Source: Beverwykella pulmonaria (Eukaryota > Ascomycota > Dothideomycetes > Pleosporales > Melanommataceae). From it: a stretch of 64,000 nt of DNA. Location of the stretch: assembly GCA_001599595.1 (NCBI GenBank), contig BCHH01000008.1:1826046-1890045 (forward strand), read 5' to 3'. Every line of letters starts with the position of its first letter. The first letter of the stretch is position 1. The notes below the pieces were generated by a model, which worked only from the letters and a program-made list of their open reading frames with translations, was not told the origin of the DNA and ran no database searches. Made by a program: the position numbers and the translations under genes. Positions 1 to 13,328 of the stretch are shown piece by piece.

Positions 1-1438
1 CCAACGCAAAGGACCTCGAGGCCGCAAACAAGGCCGCAGCGAACGGCACGCTAAGTGGGAGCCTGATCAAGCGGCTAGATTTGGGGAAGAAAGGGAAATA
101 TGAGGATATGCTGCAGGGTATACTCGATGTGCGGGAGCTTGAGGATCCGAGTATGTGGATTTTCTATCATCAAAAAAGAAAAATCTCTCAAGTCGACTTT
201 CATTCTGCTCTCATTCTCTCTCACATTTTATCGTTCTACCCACATCTAGGATGTCTCCATTCTCTCCAAATTAATTTCTCATCGCAACCCTAGTCTAACA
301 CGCCTAAGTTAACAAAATCACCGCCCGCACCCTCCTTGATGACTCTCTCACCCTCTCCCGCATAACCTGTCCCATCGGCGTCCTCCTCATCATCTTTGAG
401 GCCCGCCCCGAAGTAATTGCCAATATATCCGCGCTCGCCATAAAATCCGGCAACGCCGCCATTCTCAAAGGCGGAAAAGAATCAAACCACAGCTTCGCTG
501 CTATCGCCAACATCATCTCAAATGCGCTGTCAACGACTGCTGTCCCAGCGAGCTGTCTGCAGCTCGTGCAGACGCATGATGCCATCGCCGAATTACTGAA
601 GCTGGATGAATATATCGATCTGTGTATTCCGCGCGGCGGCAACAAGCTCGTCCGCATGGTCAAGGACACCACCACAATCCCCGTGCTCGGCCACGCAGAT
701 GGAATATGCTGCACATACCTCTGCTCCGACTACCCCGTTGACAAAGCCATCAAGATTATTGTCGACGCTAAAGTCTCATACCCTGCTGGGTGCAACGCGC
801 TGGAACAACTCCTCGTCTCCTCTTCCGCACTCACCAGCGTTCTCCCCGGTGTAGCCACCGCGCTCCTCGAAAAAGGCGTCTCCCTCCGCTGCGATGAATC
901 CTCCCTCTCCGCCCTTAAATCGTCCCTTGACCCGCACTCGGCGGCCCTGCTCCAATCCGCTACGGACGCAGATTACACAACCGAATTCCTCGACCTCATC
1001 CTCGCAATTAAAACCGTTTCCGACGTCGAAGAAGCAATAACGCACATCAACGCACACTCCTCCCACCACACAGATGCCATCCTGACCCTCGACTCCGAAG
1101 CAGCGAAAGCTTTCCTCGCGGCCGTTGACTCCTCGTCCGTGTACTGGAACACGTCTACTCGGATGGCGGACGGGCAGCGCTACGGCTTCGGAACTGAGGT
1201 AGGCATCAGCACGAATAAGATACACAGTCGCGGACCGGTGGGATTGGAGGGGCTGACGATATACAAATGGCTACTTGTGGGGGATGCGCAGGTTAGCGCC
1301 GAGTATGGGGCTGGGGGAAAGCAGTGGAAACACGAGAAGTTGGCCGTAGGAGAGGAGGGTGATGAGTGGACGGCGAGGAACGAGGAGGAGAGGGAGGTGC
1401 TGCGGACATTGAGGGCTGGGCGGGCCAACAAAGTCTGA
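1..1438 (+). CDS. PRO2: Gamma-glutamyl phosphate reductase (proline biosynthesis), 5' end missing
   Basis: This enzyme reduces gamma-glutamyl phosphate to glutamate-5-semialdehyde with NADPH, the second step from glutamate to proline, in the cytosol. Two exons are visible, 1-150 and 309-1438; the intron has donor GTATGT at 151 and acceptor AG at 307-308, with a TCTAACA branch-like site. The joined product reads through the family motifs FEARPEVI and LKGGKES, then SYPAGCNALE, whose cysteine codon at 791-793 is the expected catalytic thiol, and TRMADGQRYGFGTEVGISTNKIH near the end in two pieces (TRMADGQRYGFG and EVGISTNKIH). The product ends at TGA 1436-1438. The start lies upstream of the window, so roughly the first quarter is absent. 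The frame is intact, and codon use is strongly C-ending, like other expressed genes here. The family assignment is firm; yeast nomenclature is used for the symbol. Confidence 0.95.
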
Positions 1439-2249
1439 GTGTCTAGCATGGTTTCTGATTTTATCTGATTTCAAATTGTCTGGCGTGGGAGGGCTATTTG
1501 CATCCCAAAACCAAAAGTCAAGTTACGAAATAGTTTCATATTCCTTTCCCTTCTCACCTCCTCTAATATTTTAAAGTTAACTGAATGTGCAACGGCTATC
1601 AAATCCCGGCTTCGGTCTAAAGTTCAGCCCGTCCAAAATAGTACCTGTAATATCTCAAATCAAGACCAAAGATTATTTGTATAACACCACAAATCTGTCA
1701 TTTTCTCGCAACAAACACAATGACCAAGACTGGTTGTATTTGGAATCCATGGATCAGAGGATGTTCCGATCTCCCGCCAGTTCCGTCTCGTTCAGTTGTA
1801 TATGCTGTACCGAGATGCAGTTGTATATATTGGAGTACTTAGATGCATGCAGCCATGAAAGGGATAAAGGAGGTTTGCCACGGAAGCACATCCCAGCGAG
1901 TGACAGGGGAGTGATATGTACCAGACATTCAGGTCAAGATCGAGCCAGAGTGCAAATGAAAGATTCTATATCTATTTGCAAGTGCTAAATAGCCGTTGCA
2001 CTATCTACAGCTTTTTTGTAGAGAAGTCAAATCCTACACATGTCCCCAACGACAACATCGCTGGCAAGAGTGTAGCCAAAATGCAATCATGAAGATGCTG
2101 TGAAGATCGGTTCCCATCCCCGCTATGCGTCCCCATTTATAATCCCGAGTCGTGTCCCTTTGTCATTGCTCTCTAAGGGGTATCCTGCGCCCCAAAGTCG
2201 TTTCCCTGTATCCCATATCTCGTTCCTACATCAACAGCTCAATATGCGC
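1439..2249. other. Convergent intergenic region between PRO2 and the mutase gene
   Basis: This stretch of about 810 bases lies between two converging 3' ends. It is richer in A and T than the flanking genes and must hold both 3' untranslated regions and polyadenylation signals. Short open frames occur, but none resembles a known protein or has a convincing exon structure. I see no RNA gene or repeat. Confidence 0.7.
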
Positions 2250-5432
<3,183 letters not shown>

Positions 5433-6902
5433 ATGTCTGACGAAAAGGTTCGATCGTCCGTCGACGCTTCCCGTGATTCTGCACAGCCTGTCCTTCCGAC
5501 GGTCAATCCCAACGTCGAAAAGGCGCATCCACAGCCTGAAGCCGCCAGCTTCCATCCCGCTGTGTATATCGCGTACGTTGCGTCCAGGCATGGCTTTCAC
5601 TTCGACGCACGCTAACCGCCTGTGAAGGACATGGATTACCCTCAGTTCGAGCGTCATTGTCTTCAACAAGTGGATATTACACACGGCAAAGTTCGGTGAG
5701 TACCAGGCACCCTCTATACAGTATCGCACGTGCTAACTGACCATCACAGAATTCCGTAAGCCCGAAACCCTCTCCTACACGCCCCCTTTCCCGCTAACGC
5801 TCCCCAGCGATCTTCCTCACGACATGGCACTTGGTGTTTGCGACCATAATGACACAGTTCCTCGCACGGTTCACGACGATTCTTGACTCGAGAAAGAAGG
5901 TTCCCATGACCGGACGTGTATACCTGCGAGCAATTGTCCCCATCGGCATCTTCTTCAGCTTGAGCTTGATCTGCGGAAACCAGGCATACCTGTACCTCAG
6001 TGTGGCTTTCATTCAGATGTTGAAGGTACGTTGAATTAGGGGTCCATGAAGCTGAGATCAGTGTTAACACTCCCCAGGCTACAATGCCAGTCGCCGTCCT
6101 GCTTGTAACATGGAGTCTCGGAGTTGCGCCTCCCAATCTGAAGATGCTTGGCAACGTGTCCTTCATCGTTATCGGCGTCATCATCGCGTCGATGGGCGAA
6201 ATTCAATTTGTAATGAAAGGCTTCCTTTACCAGTGTGGTGGAATTGCCTTTGAGGCAGTTCGTCTTGTCATGGTCCAGCGCATTCTCAGCTCCGCCGAGT
6301 TCAAGATGGACCCTCTCGTCTCGCTGTACTACTATGCTCCGGCTTGCGCTATCATGAACGGCTTTGTCTGCCTGTTTACTGAGCTGCCTTCCCTAAGCAT
6401 GGGAGACATTTATCGCGTCGGCGCATTCACCCTTCTCGCCAACGCTTTGGTTGCCTTCCTCCTCAATGTCTCCGTTGTGTTCCTGGTAAGTCATTGCTGA
6501 TCCCCACTCTTACCGGCTCTCACTAACTCGCAATAGATCGGCAAGACTTCGTCCCTTGTCCTTACACTCTCTGGCGTACTCAAGGATATCCTGCTTGTCT
6601 TCGCGTCCATGTTCCTCTTCGGTGACCCCGTCACCCTCCTCCAGGCTTTTGGCTACAGCATTGCCCTTGCCGGTCTCATATTCTACAAGCTCGGTGGGGA
6701 GAAGCTGAGGGAGTACTTTGGCCAAGCTGGCATGATGTGGGCGGAATTCGGCCAGACGCGCCCGGCTGCTCGCAAAGTCGTCATTATCGGCCTGGTCTTG
6801 GCTTCCATCTTCATGTTCCTTGTCGGCCTTGCTCCCACGCTCGCCCCTGAATCCACCAATAAGTTATACGGAATTGGCACCATGATCGGCGGGAAACAAT
6901 GA
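5433..6902 (+). CDS. glfB: Triose-phosphate/nucleotide-sugar transporter family, likely UDP-galactofuranose transporter
   Basis: This polytopic membrane protein of the TPT/DUF250 group is predicted to exchange a nucleotide sugar for UMP across the Golgi membrane. Six exons fit: 5433-5572, 5628-5695, 5750-5755, 5808-6025, 6078-6485 and 6537-6902, giving 401 residues. The third exon is only 6 nt; with it the protein reads TAKFEFPIFLTTWHLVFAT, matching the family pattern of an aromatic-Pro-hydrophobic step before TWHL. The N-terminal ~45 residues are polar and presumably cytosolic, followed by about ten hydrophobic segments, including KTSSLVLTLSGVLKDILLV, typical of the family. Assignment to UDP-galactofuranose rests on its place beside the mutase gene and its size, near the ~400 residues I recall for Aspergillus GlfB/UgtA. 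Substrate is inference; family membership is clear. Confidence 0.85.
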
Positions 6903-7502
6903 GCACGGCTTCTGAAGATTCCCATACTTGGTATATCTCGGACCTATGGAGTTTCGTTTCCACAGACATATACCGAGCGCTTGTCTTCCCTTCTTTTTTT
7001 TTGTTTTTCTATGATATGTTTGGTGCGATTCCGGAGTGGCAATGGGTTCATGTGTTATAAGTTTTCGCAGCATAGACAAGCAATTTTCTTGCTCCACTGG
7101 CCTATTTCCCAGAGGCCACAACTTGGAGATTCCTTCTACCCAGGTCTGTTCAGCGAGCAGATATAGCATTGTAGTCTTCTCTTCGCAAACTTGGGGTCAT
7201 GAATTGGGAAAACGATGAAAACTGCACGGTGTTTTTTAAAGATAGATCTCAGTGTCGGACGAACTGCGACGGATATAGTTATACAGTAACTACATAATGT
7301 TAATTGGACGTGTGAACAACATTGATGTGCTTTTATTCTTGCAACTGTTGCGTGGGTCGATATTTCTGCCAAAGGCGGTGAGTAGCGGGCGAGGCGCGCC
7401 AAGCCGCTAATTGGATTTGCCCACACAATCCAAAATCCCACCGCGACTCTACCATGCTCAATTTCAACCGACACCAACGACACCCTCAGTTCACCAGAAA
7501 CC
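6903..7502. other. Intergenic region upstream of the eL18 gene
   Basis: Six hundred bases lie between the transporter stop and the eL18 start and carry the transporter 3' UTR and the eL18 promoter. A T-rich run at about 6993-7012 and an ATTGG (reverse CCAAT) at 7410-7414 are visible. No further gene is supported. Confidence 0.6.
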
Positions 7503-8384
7503 ATGGGAATTGATCTTGACCGGCATCATGTTCGAGACGGGCACCGCAGTACGTGTTCTCCCGTCGAGTCGGCGCAGCAATGCGCCGGCGAAGCTGTCCT
7601 CTGGACGCATCATGATTTCCGAATTTGCGGGCATTGACGAAGTTTACAGAGGTCGCTAAGTCGGACAACCCATACGTAAAGCTCTTGGTTCGTCTCTATA
7701 AGTTCCTGGCTCGTAAGTTCCCTCCCTGCGCTACGCGCATTTTGTGGGCTAACAGAATCTCCAGGCCGAACCGATGCCCCCTTCAACAAGACCGTCCTCC
7801 GAAGGCTCATGATGTCTAAGATCAACCGCCCTCGTAAGGAAATCGAACGCGCAGTGTACCGCACGATTGATCGACTAACATAACCACAGCGGTCAGCTTG
7901 TCCAAGATCGTCGCGACCGCCGCGAGCAAGAAGTCTGAGAAGGCTCATGAGGGCAAGACCATCGTCATTGTATGGAAATCGACATCGGAATAGGGGAATG
8001 GTCCACTAATACGTTGGCAGGTCGGCACCGTCACTGACGACAACCGTCTTTTGGAACTCCCCAAGCTCTCCATCGCTGCTCTTCGCTTCACCGCGACTGC
8101 CCGCGCCCGTATCCTGAAGGCCGGCGGTGAGACCCTCACCATCGATGAGGTTGCCCTGAGGGCGCCAACTGGCGCCAACACACTCCTCCTCCGTGGTCCC
8201 AAGAATGCTCGCGAAGCTGTCAAGCATTTTGGTTTCGGCCCGCACTCGCACAAGGTATGTCTTGAAATCTTTTGCCCCGTAATGCGCGTACTGACAGATA
8301 TGCCAGAAACCCTATGTCCAGAGCAAGGGACGCAAGTTCGAGCGCGCTCGTGGCCGCAGGAGGTCCAGGGGTTTCAAGGTCTAA
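7503..8384 (+). CDS. RPL18: 60S ribosomal protein eL18
   Basis: This is a structural protein of the large cytosolic ribosomal subunit. Six exons fit: 7503-7548, 7650-7712, 7765-7833, 7890-7969, 8021-8254 and 8307-8384, giving 189 residues, close to the usual 186-188. The product starts [15 protein letters not shown], continues with [20 protein letters not shown] and [20 protein letters not shown], and ends [18 protein letters not shown], all hallmark eL18 segments. The first exon is only 46 nt, a usual layout for ribosomal protein genes, with the longest intron (101 nt) placed right after it. All splice sites are GT-AG. The gene lies head-to-tail behind the transporter and ahead of ADE2, with no functional link to either. 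Confidence 0.97.
7568..7589 (+). other. Stable hairpin with GCAA tetraloop in eL18 intron 1
   Basis: Bases 7568-7576 pair with 7581-7589: nine base pairs including one G-U, closed by a GNRA-type loop GCAA at 7577-7580. It lies 19 nt inside the 101-nt first intron (7549-7649). It may shorten the distance between splice sites or be a protein-binding site; neither role is shown by sequence. Confidence 0.6.
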
Positions 8385-8969
8385 ATGGGCCTTTGAGATG
8401 GAATGGTTCCTTTGGCTCATCGGCGTGGGCACGGTTGCCAGGATTTGATCACATAGGGCGTGCATTATGTCTGGCATGGGGACTCTTAAGGGTTCAAAAA
8501 ATGATACTCAATGTCCGATTATGCAATGAAAGCATGCCATTGGCTCTTTGGAGCTAATAGCGTTGTTATAGAACTTGCAACCCTTCATTGAGTAGGGACG
8601 TGTAACGCCTGAACAACAGCGACTAGTTCAATTAAATTAAATCGAATTACCCAAAATTTCAAACGACTGTTATCTATATAGTTTTGGAGCACCTCGGAAT
8701 ATGACCGTGCTAAAAATTTGCCTTCAAAAATTCTTGCCCCACCTCCAGGGTTTTACCAACCACCAACTAACCCACCTGCAGCTAGTACTTTCCCTCGTAC
8801 CTTGACATATCCTTTTTAGAAGATCCGCTTCGGGCGCGTGCAGGACATTCTTGCATGCTCAATCATCTTTTTCCAATTTCTCTCAATATTGCCAACTCCG
8901 TCCTCACCGAGCTAGAAAGGTACATAGAGCAAGAACAACAACCCCGCAACCAGTTCATCTATTCCAACC
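8385..8969. promoter_or_regulatory. Intergenic region and 5' leader of ADE2
   Basis: This is about 585 bases. The eL18-proximal half (roughly 8600-8720) is rich in A and T. An upstream ATG at 8855 opens a 68-codon frame (8855-9061) that overlaps the ADE2 start at 8970 in a different frame. Whether the ATG is inside the mRNA is unknown. Confidence 0.45.
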
Positions 8970-10673
8970 ATGGTGGACAAGAGGAAAGTTGGAGTCCTCG
9001 GCGGCGGCCAACTAGGCCGCATGTTGATCGAAGCCGCAAACCGCCTCAATATACAGGTTAACATCCTGGACACAGAAGCTTCACCAGCGAAGCAGATTTC
9101 CGCTCACGACGGGCACATCACGGGATCCTTTAAAGATGCAGCTGCCGTAAAAGAGCTGGCGCAATCCTGTGATGTCGTCACTGTCGAGATTGAGCACGTG
9201 GACACGCGGATGCTGGAAGAAGTGGCAGGGAGTGTAGAGGTGGAGCCGAGTTGGAAGACACTGAGGATCATCAAGGACAAGTTTCTGCAGAAGGGGTATT
9301 TGAAAGAGCACAGTGTTGAGGTTGCAGATAGCGTGGAGTTGGAAGGCACCAGTGTAGAGGCGATCAAAGAGGTGGGCAGCAAATTCGGATATCCATTCAT
9401 GCTCAAGAGTAAGACGGAGGCGTATGATGGGCGGGGTAACTTCGTGGTCAAGAGCGAGGAGGGCGCTGTGAGGGCGAAGGAGGTTTTGGGCGATAGACCA
9501 CTATATGCGGAGCGGTGGGCAGACTTCAGACTCGAGCTCGCCGTCATGGTTGTTAAGACCAAAGATGGAGTACTCACGTTCCCAACGGTCGAGACGGTGC
9601 ATGAAGACAGCATCTGCAAACTCACATATGCTCCCCCAAGGAACGTGTCGGCAGAGATAACAGCGAGGGCGCAAGACTTGGCGAAGAAGGCAATTGCAGC
9701 ATTCGAAGGGAAGGGCGTGTTCGGCGTCGAGATGTTTCTCCTCAAGGACGACAGTCTGCTCGTCAACGAGATCGCACCCCGACCACACAACTCAGGACAT
9801 TACACCATTGAAGCATGTCCGCTATCTCAGTACGATGCGCATCTCCGCGCTATCCTCGACCTGCCCATCCCGGAATCAAGTCTTCGCCTTCGCGAACCCG
9901 CAATCATGCTCAACATTCTCGGAGGCCAGACACCCGATTCACATACCCAGATCGCAAACAAGGCTCTCGAATTCCCAAACGCTTCAATCCACCTTTACGG
10001 AAAAGGCGATGCCCGACCCGGACGCAAAATGGGCCATATCACCATCACAGCACCCACTCTTTCCGCCGCCGAACGCGAAATCCAACCTCTAATTGACCTC
10101 GTCGACGAACAGAAAGGGAAACCCCTCGGCCCTAAAACAACCCCCAAAGAAGAACCCCTCGTAGCCGTGATAATGGGCTCAGACTCGGACCTCCCTGTCC
10201 TGGAAGCCGGCCTCAAACTCCTCAAAGACTTCGACATCCCCGTCACCGTCCGCATCACCTCCGCGCACCGCACACCGGACCACCTACGCGCCTTCTCTAA
10301 AGCCGCGATTGGCACAAGCGTCAAAGTCATTATCGGTGCTGCTGGAGGCGCCGCACATCTCCCCGGAATGTCCGCGTCCTGGACCACACTGCCCGTCATC
10401 GGTCTACCCGTGAGAGCTACGCATCTTGATGGCGTCGACAGCTTGTACAGCATGACGCAGATGCCGCGCGGCGAGCCGGTGGCTACGGTGGGCATCAACA
10501 ATTCGACGAATGCAGCGCTGCTGGCGATTCGGATTTTGGGGGCTACGGATAAAGTGATTAGTGAGAGGTTGAGAGTCTGGATGGAGGAGAATGAAAAGGA
10601 GGTCCTCAGGAAGGATAGGGAGTTACAGGATATTGGTGCGGAGGCGTATTTGGCGAAGATGAAGAAGAAGTAG
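8970..10673 (+). CDS. ADE2: Phosphoribosylaminoimidazole carboxylase (PurK-PurE fusion)
   Basis: This bifunctional purine enzyme converts aminoimidazole ribonucleotide to its carboxy derivative (CAIR) in the cytosol. The gene is a single exon encoding 567 residues, the usual fungal length. The N-terminal PurK-like part starts VGVLGGGQLGRMLIEAA, followed by an ATP-grasp fold with KSKTEAYDGRGNFVV and NEIAPRPHNSGHYTIEAC up to about residue 385. The PurE-like part begins near residue 396 with VAVIMGSDSDLPVL and carries ITSAHRTPDH, GAAGGAAHLPGM and LPVRATHLDGVDSLYSM. The start has A at -3 and the frame has no interruption. Loss of this activity gives the familiar red pigment in yeasts. Assignment is firm. 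Confidence 0.98.
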   Translation: MVDKRKVGVLGGGQLGRMLIEAANRLNIQVNILDTEASPAKQISAHDGHITGSFKDAAAVKELAQSCDVVTVEIEHVDTRMLEEVAGSVEVEPSWKTLRIIKDKFLQKGYLKEHSVEVADSVELEGTSVEAIKEVGSKFGYPFMLKSKTEAYDGRGNFVVKSEEGAVRAKEVLGDRPLYAERWADFRLELAVMVVKTKDGVLTFPTVETVHEDSICKLTYAPPRNVSAEITARAQDLAKKAIAAFEGKGVFGVEMFLLKDDSLLVNEIAPRPHNSGHYTIEACPLSQYDAHLRAILDLPIPESSLRLREPAIMLNILGGQTPDSHTQIANKALEFPNASIHLYGKGDARPGRKMGHITITAPTLSAAEREIQPLIDLVDEQKGKPLGPKTTPKEEPLVAVIMGSDSDLPVLEAGLKLLKDFDIPVTVRITSAHRTPDHLRAFSKAAIGTSVKVIIGAAGGAAHLPGMSASWTTLPVIGLPVRATHLDGVDSLYSMTQMPRGEPVATVGINNSTNAALLAIRILGATDKVISERLRVWMEENEKEVLRKDRELQDIGAEAYLAKMKKK

Positions 10674-11324
10674 GGTAGGACGAGGTGGTAGAGTCGTCTC
10701 TGTTGAACCTGCGTGTGCAAGTTTAGTTGGTGGTAATCCAAGTCCGAGAAGTCTATGGGGAAAGAAGAATGGCAATCTTGCACATATAATTTTAGAGCCA
10801 GGATCCATGTGCATCTCAACTCCGTTTCCTGGTACTACGTGCTTGCTGAACGGTCAAGCTAAAACAGACCCAGTACCAAAGCCCCAACCAACTTGCTGCT
10901 CGTAAGTCCCTCTACAGACCCATCAACCAGACATCTCTAAATTGCCATTCCCTGCTTAGAAAGTCACAGTGGTTCCCTTCGGAAGTGAGTCTTAACATTG
11001 AGTACTTCCTCCTTCTATTTGACTTCTCTTTCTCTCTATTTCCTGCACGGATTTTACCCAACTCAGCAAATGCGAAGATAATAAATCTTCGGGGTCTAAC
11101 AACAAGCTTCAAGTTTTCATGTTAGTATGCTATACTGTGTGCATTGATAGCCCCCCCCCAAGAACTCGTTGCTGTAGAGGACGAAGATCGGTGAAGTATT
11201 ATTTCCTTTGCACTATAGTATGTACTTGGAAAAGTAATTGGGGTATTAGGCCAATATCAAACATTACCATTACCATTACCATTGCATCATTGTCCTCTTA
11301 GATTTCCCAATCTCCACCTGCCTT
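10674..11324. other. Convergent intergenic region with short hexamer repeat
   Basis: This stretch of 650 bases lies between two converging genes. It holds a C run (11151-11159) and three consecutive ATTACC-type hexamers within about 11264-11283. No coding frame here is convincing. Confidence 0.6.
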
Positions 11325-12380
11325 TTACACAAAAAGTGCAACGATCCAAGCTACACCCCCTACTGCCCCCATCACCACTTCTGCCGTCCGCAATGCCGCA
11401 GCAGTTTTAGAAATAGTGATAACTGCAACGATTGTTGGTGTCCCACTCCCACCCTCTGTTGATGTCGTTATAGGCGTGTTCCTCGAGAACGAGAACTGCA
11501 GTGCACTCGTCGTCTTCGTATTTTCTGAGGAGGACGCCTTTTGCTGACTTGACGCCGCACTGTCTGAAGTCCCAAGAGAGAAATGAGAGGGTAGTAGTAC
11601 ACCGGGCTGGGTGGTAGTCGGCAAAACCTGTAGATTTGCAGCCGTAGACGCACACTCAAAGTGACCGTACGTCGCACCCGTAACCACAGTGTACAACTGC
11701 AGGCAGAAGGGGCGGTTTGTACTCGTACTGTCCAACAACGATTAACCCACATCATCACCCAAATCTCCAAATTCCCTTCCTAAAACCTCTAATTCTACAT
11801 CGAAAGCGAGATTCGGGAACAAGACGTACCAAGCAATCGCGAGCGGATCCTCATAACAGTCGGGATTCTTTAGACACTGCGAAATAGATTTACTCGCCAC
11901 ACACGCGGTGATGACATTGCAGTCTGTGATTATGGAGCCAGTACAGCACCCGAACCAGCTGAAGTCATCATTGTACATGCAAGAACTGCCCCGGCGGCAT
12001 GTTACTGGGAGCTCTACTCATGTACAATACTAATTAGCAGGTTTCCCGACATATCAAGGTTTGCGAGCCGAGTGTGAAAAGTATATGTGTATGTGGCGTT
12101 TGCGCGGCGGAGATTGGATGTTGATTTACAGACTTGGGAAAAGGTAGAATGACGACGTACCCCCATCCCCTTCCAGATACCCACAAAACGCTGGATCCTC
12201 CTGCCGTCTGAACAACTCTAACAACGGCCTCGGCTCACTCGTAGGTCTCGGTGTCCAGCCATCGATCTCAAATTGCTGTCGCACTGGCGTAGCCATGGGC
12301 CCATCATAGGAAATCGCAAGGCACAGTCGAGATATACAACCGGCGACCCACACCACGAGAATTGCGCCACGTATCGGCAT
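11325..12380 (-). CDS. Cysteine-rich secreted protein with C-terminal membrane anchor, function unknown
   Basis: Three exons fit on the minus strand: 12380-12161, 12013-11830 and 11727-11325, giving 268 residues. The start MPIRGAILVVWVAGCISRLCLA looks like a signal peptide. Next come a proline-rich stretch (WTPRPTSEPRPLLEL) and a compact region with at least ten cysteines, including FCGYLEGDGELPVTCRRGSS, then WFGCCTG, ITACVAS and PDCYEDPLAIACTS in order. A Ser/Thr-rich stalk of about 90 residues follows, and the last 17-20 residues are hydrophobic (VVMGAVGGVAWIVALFV), ending almost at the membrane. That layout suggests a surface protein with a single C-terminal span or GPI-like tail. I recall similar uncharacterised proteins across filamentous ascomycetes but know no function. 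Intron 2 is 102 nt and intron 1 is 147 nt, longer than usual here, so exon borders are less certain than elsewhere. Confidence 0.75.
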
Positions 12381-13328
12381 TAGAAACTCTATGCTCCTCT
12401 TTTCTTCTTTTTTTCTCAGTCTTGCGCCTCAGTCTAGAAATGCGTGAGGGAAGCAGGACTCGCAGCTACATGGCTTTCGCAGAGTGCGCGACTCCGGGGA
12501 ACCAGCTAGTTATACAATGCAGTTTATCCCGCATGGCGGCATGGCGAGGCTGAGAGCTGAATACTCGCGTTCTGGGCAGCCAAACACATGCACGAGGAAC
12601 ACGAGATTATAACTGGATTAAGGCAGTACGCGACACCGTGAGTAGCGTAGTCTCCAAGCCGAGCCCATCCACAATACGCCACAATTCAGCTGGAAAGTGT
12701 TTTCATTCGTTCGTTCGCTCGGCGAGGCTTGGGGTGTCAATATCCTTGTTGGGAGTTAAAAGATCGGACTGCGAGGCTTTGACAGTTCAGCACATGACTC
12801 CGCCCGCGAGGTGCATGAGTTGTTCTAAGGAGGAGTCGTGGGACATGGGGTTTTGGATCTACGTCTTGCATCCTTAAGATTGTTTGCATGTAGGGTGGTT
12901 GCCATTTGTAAGAATATACGGAGAAGGCTAATACGGTCAATTTCGCCTCTGCTTTTCTCATTCTGGAGTTTCTTACCAAGTAACAATTGAGCTTACGGAT
13001 GGCGAAGGCACGATCTGGTCTTATATGTTACGTACGGAAACAAATAGCAACAGGTCTCAATCAACATTTTGAGCTTTAACATTGCCATCGGCGCTGAGAC
13101 ACTCAAACGCTGTGATATATGATTGTACATTGTTCCAAGAGAGGAGGCATAAAAGCGAGCGTGTGCGCAAAGAGGACCTCCATTCACTTTTCCATGGACC
13201 CTCATTTATATATGCCAACCAGGTATATCGCCATTCCAAATAACGCCTAATGATGCAGTTCGTATGCAACCGAGTCTTTGATGCCAAAAGTAGCTCATAC
13301 TGATCCCAAAAAATTCCTCCTTCACAAG
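12381..13328. other. Intergenic region, no gene recognised
   Basis: About 950 bases between two minus-strand genes, holding the promoter of the cysteine-rich gene and the 3' UTR of the transporter. The open frames at 12638-12877 and 13057-13287 have no recognisable product and no supporting splice structure. No RNA gene is evident. Confidence 0.6.

Noticed and set aside
7549..7649. Intronic snoRNA in eL18 intron 1
   Set aside because: No clear C box (RTGATGA) and D box (CTGA) pair, nor an H/ACA tail; only the hairpin is reported.
9104..9790. 228-codon minus-strand frame within ADE2
   Set aside because: Antisense shadow of a well-supported gene.
12381..13328. Small hypothetical genes in the gap before the SLC35C2-like gene
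   Set aside because: Frames of 60-83 codons with no splice structure, composition or resemblance to support them.
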